Assembly: GCA_038523925.1 (NCBI GenBank) | Contig: JBCBIY010000013.1 | Coordinates: 1 to 64,000, forward strand | Origin: JBCBWG01 sp038523925 | Lineage (GTDB): Bacteria; Pseudomonadota; Alphaproteobacteria; Rhizobiales; Hyphomicrobiaceae | Direction: 5' to 3' | DNA length: 64,000 bases | Shown here: one piece after another, positions 61,893-64,000 of the stretch | Position numbering within the stretch: the stretch's first letter is position 1 | Layout: each line of letters begins with the position of its first letter | Notes under the pieces: generated by a model | Told to the model about the DNA's origin: nothing | Seen by the model: only the letters and a program-made list of their open reading frames with translations | Databases searched by the model: none | Translations under genes and position numbers: made by a program

Positions 61893-62495
61893 TCAGCTTG
61901 CAGCAAGCCGGCCTTCGACGAACTGCAATCGGTCCTGCCCCCACAGAACTTCGCCGTCTTCAAAAACGAAGCTTGGCGCACCGAACACGCCAGCCTCGAT
62001 GGCGTCCTGCGTATTCTGGTCCCAGATCTCGACCAGCGTCGCGTCTTCCGGGCTGTTCGACGTCAGGTCGTCGTAGTCGATGCCGGCGCGCGTAACGGCT
62101 GTCTTGAGAACGCTCTCTTCCGCGATTGCGTGATCACGCACCCAAAGCTCGTGGCCGATCTCGTAGGCAAGGCGGACGGCATCGAGGCCCGCAAGCTCTG
62201 CTGCAATGACGAGGCGCGCACCAGGTGTCTCGTCTGACGGGAAGTTCTCCGGCTCGAGCAGCATCGGGACGTCGAGCTCTTTGCGCCAGCGCTTGAGCTC
62301 CTGCATCCGGTAGGCCTGACGCGCGGCGGACCGCTTCTGCAGCGGCAGCCCGCCGGTCGCGGCGAACACATCAGCGAACTTCGCAGGCTTGGTCGTGACA
62401 GAGGCGCCATGCGCCTTCACGAGTTCATGAAAGCGCGCGCCTGCAAGGAACGTCCAGGGGCTGTTGAGCGAGATGTAATAGTCGATCTGAACCAT
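61893..62495 (-). CDS. 2-hydroxychromene-2-carboxylate isomerase-like (DsbA-fold) protein
   Basis: The 200-residue kappa-class glutathione-transferase fold starts with IDYYISLNSPWTFLAGARF, where the Ser of the NSPW segment is the likely catalytic residue in place of the DsbA CxxC. FGAPSFVFEDGEVLWGQDRL near the C-terminus includes the cis-proline region. It is a glutathione-dependent isomerase or transferase; the natural substrate is not predictable. Confidence 0.88.
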   Translation of the reverse strand: MVQIDYYISLNSPWTFLAGARFHELVKAHGASVTTKPAKFADVFAATGGLPLQKRSAARQAYRMQELKRWRKELDVPMLLEPENFPSDETPGARLVIAAELAGLDAVRLAYEIGHELWVRDHAIAEESVLKTAVTRAGIDYDDLTSNSPEDATLVEIWDQNTQDAIEAGVFGAPSFVFEDGEVLWGQDRLQFVEGRLAAS

Positions 62496-62558
62496 TGCCT
62501 GTTGCAGCCTTTTGTATTTTTGGATGTGCGCTTCATCGGGCGCGGTCGGTGTCGCCGG

Positions 62559-63218
62559 CTAGTCGTCGCGTAGCGGTTTGAGGTCCGTTGCAACGCGCGT
62601 TGGCGGTGTCTCGCTGTATTCGGCCGGCGCGCCAGATCTGTTGACCCACAGCGTGTCGAATCCGAACACCGTGGCGCCGGCTGCGTCCCATCGGTTTGAT
62701 GACTGGAACGAAACAGCGCCAGGCTTGCAGCCGAAGGTATCGGTCACAAGGCTGTAAACGCGCATCGAAGGTTTGAAAATCCCAACGTCGTGTACGGTTA
62801 GAATGCGGTCGAGCTTATCTGCGATCCCGGCCGAAGATGTTGCATCGGCGATCATATCCGGGTCGCCGTTCGTCAGGATCGCGCAGGTCGCGCCCTTCGC
62901 GCGCAATGCATCGAGCACGCCCGGCACCTCCGGGTACGCATCGAGCACACGGTACGCCTCAAGCAGCTTCTCGCGGATGCCTGACGGGACGCCGCCGATC
63001 GTTGCGATCGCCGTATCGAGGCTTCGCTCTGTGAGATCCCAGAATGTCGTATGGCGGCCCGTTTGCGCATAAATCCACGTGTATTCGAGATGCTTGGCCC
63101 GCCACGTCTGCGACAGCCGATCCCAGCCCTCACCGATGTCATCAGCGTGGCGACTGGCTGCGGCGTGCACATCGAAGAGCGTCCCGTACGCATCGAAGAC
63201 GTAGTGTGTGTACTTCAT
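62559..63218 (-). CDS. Haloacid dehalogenase, type II
   Basis: The ATG at 63218 (GAGAGGAC upstream) gives 219 residues. Motifs are the nucleophile FDAYGTLFDV (8-17), LTNGDP (motif II), the Lys in GIFKPSMRVY and the SSNRWDAAGA acidic motif typical of L-2-haloacid dehalogenases. Physiological substrate may be another 2-substituted acid. It lies between the isomerase gene and a dehydrogenase gene on the same strand. Confidence 0.9.
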   Translation of the reverse strand: MKYTHYVFDAYGTLFDVHAAASRHADDIGEGWDRLSQTWRAKHLEYTWIYAQTGRHTTFWDLTERSLDTAIATIGGVPSGIREKLLEAYRVLDAYPEVPGVLDALRAKGATCAILTNGDPDMIADATSSAGIADKLDRILTVHDVGIFKPSMRVYSLVTDTFGCKPGAVSFQSSNRWDAAGATVFGFDTLWVNRSGAPAEYSETPPTRVATDLKPLRDD

Positions 63219-63268
63219 CGTCGTCCTCTCGATCGTCACGGCCGGCCGGCCGCAAACGCGCGCCGGTG

Positions 63269-64000
63269 TCAGTCTCGCGCGCTCAGCATCTGGATGACTG
63301 CTGAATAGTCCTTCGCGCCGGCACCGCCAGCCACGAGCATCCGATACATTTGAAGTGCGGCCGCGCCGAGCGGTGTCGCGGTGCCGGCTGCGCGCGCCGC
63401 CTCCTGTGCGAGGCCGAGATCCTTGAGCATCAGGTCCGCGGCAAAACCCGGCTTGAAATCATTGTTTGCAGCCGACTGAGGCACGGGGCCCGCCACCGGG
63501 CAATGATTGACGAGCGCCCACGATCCGCCGGATGACGTCGACATCACGTCAAAGAGCGTCTGCGGATCGAGCCCCAGCTCTTGCCCCATCGTCATCGCCT
63601 CCGCCGTCCCGATCATCGCAATCGCGAGCGCCATGTTGTTGCAGGCCTTCGCGACCTGCCCCGCGCCGCCGTCGCCACAATGGATGATGCGCTTGCCCAT
63701 GCTCGCGATGATCGGCTCGCCGGCGGCGAACGCGTCTGCCGTGCCGCCGCACATAAAGGTGAGCGACGCGGCCTCCGCGCCACCAACACCGCCGGAGACG
63801 GGTGCATCGAGCGCGTGCATGCCAGCCTCTGACGCCTGTGCGTGAACGGCCTTTGCGCTGTCGACGTCAATGGTCGAGGAGTCGATGAAGACCGTGCCCG
63901 AAGCCGCCGCGGCGACAACGTCGTCGTAGACGCTTCGCACGTGCTGGCCCGCCGGCAACATGGTCACGACGACATCGGCGCCGCTGACCGCCTCGCGTGC
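63269..64000 (-). CDS. 3-hydroxyisobutyrate dehydrogenase-like protein (5' end beyond window)
   Basis: The coding frame runs off the right edge, so the N-terminal NAD-binding segment is missing; at least 243 residues are present. Visible are DSSTIDVDSAK, the substrate block DAPVSGGVGGAEAASLTFMCGG in parts, the catalytic-Lys motif GAGQVAKACNNM, and DFKPGFAADLMLKDLGLA near the C-terminus. These are signatures of beta-hydroxyacid dehydrogenases, best matching the valine-degradation enzyme MmsB. Confidence 0.9.
   Translation of the reverse strand, partial: AREAVSGADVVVTMLPAGQHVRSVYDDVVAAAASGTVFIDSSTIDVDSAKAVHAQASEAGMHALDAPVSGGVGGAEAASLTFMCGGTADAFAAGEPIIASMGKRIIHCGDGGAGQVAKACNNMALAIAMIGTAEAMTMGQELGLDPQTLFDVMSTSSGGSWALVNHCPVAGPVPQSAANNDFKPGFAADLMLKDLGLAQEAARAAGTATPLGAAALQMYRMLVAGGAGAKDYSAVIQMLSARD

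Overview
The window is high-GC, gene-dense DNA whose gene content fits the chromosome of an alphaproteobacterium, most likely of the order Hyphomicrobiales (Rhizobiales). Supporting signs are the ftsE-ftsX-ydcF-plsC order, the metX-metW pair facing hisC and a cyclohexadienyl dehydrogenase, opgGH, a class II (B12-dependent) ribonucleotide reductase, and a formate dehydrogenase locus carrying DUF3305, DUF3306 and DUF5076. No rRNA, tRNA, CRISPR array, transposase or prophage gene was seen. The organism assignment rests on gene content only.

Layout. 1-450 is a block of hairpin-rich repeats, including a 214-base imperfect palindrome. 462-3755 (minus) is a putative three-gene operon: AbrB-type membrane protein, zinc alcohol dehydrogenase and ketopantoate-reductase-like protein. 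4016-8861 holds an AsmA-like protein, spermidine synthesis (speD, speE) and a small membrane protein with a strong terminator. 8918-11703 (minus) holds an Mrp ATPase fused to DUF971 and an orphan TRAP-type binding protein.

11910-31353 is the centre of interest, an almost uninterrupted formate dehydrogenase (Fdh) locus. It encodes a membrane-bound periplasmic Fdh (TorD-like chaperone, Tat peptide, FdhA, FdhB, cytochrome b subunit, WD40-cytochrome c fusion). Its cofactor and maturation genes are fdhD, a mobA-mobB fusion and moaA. About ten poorly characterised proteins lie among them: DUF5076, DUF3305, DUF3306 fused to a GNAT domain, a poly-ferredoxin, proteins I recall as the DUF6352, DUF6505 and DUF6494 types, a biotin/lipoate-ligase-like protein lacking the usual lysine, a degenerate subtilase-like secreted protein and a 49-residue membrane peptide. 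A plausible reading is electron flow from periplasmic formate oxidation to quinone and/or cytochrome c, with many dedicated assembly factors.

31388-38591 is a mixed region of small enzymes, membrane proteins and regulators (Uma2, RidA-like, TspO, a DUF2975/Cro pair, YitT, LysR, EamA). 38759-42210 is opgGH for osmoregulated periplasmic glucans. 42236-48976 covers hpt, ftsEX, ydcF, plsC and nrdJ, the last preceded by a candidate LexA box. 49186-56262 covers amino-acid metabolism (ChaC-like, tyrosine, HisC, MetX/MetW), a methyltransferase overlapping metW antisense, and glyoxalase II. 56460-64000 holds an NYN-domain protein, a lytic-transglycosylase-like protein, an acyl-activating enzyme, a DsbA-fold isomerase, a haloacid dehalogenase and a truncated 3-hydroxyisobutyrate dehydrogenase-like gene. 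Intergenic spaces apart from the left repeat block are shorter than 300 bases.
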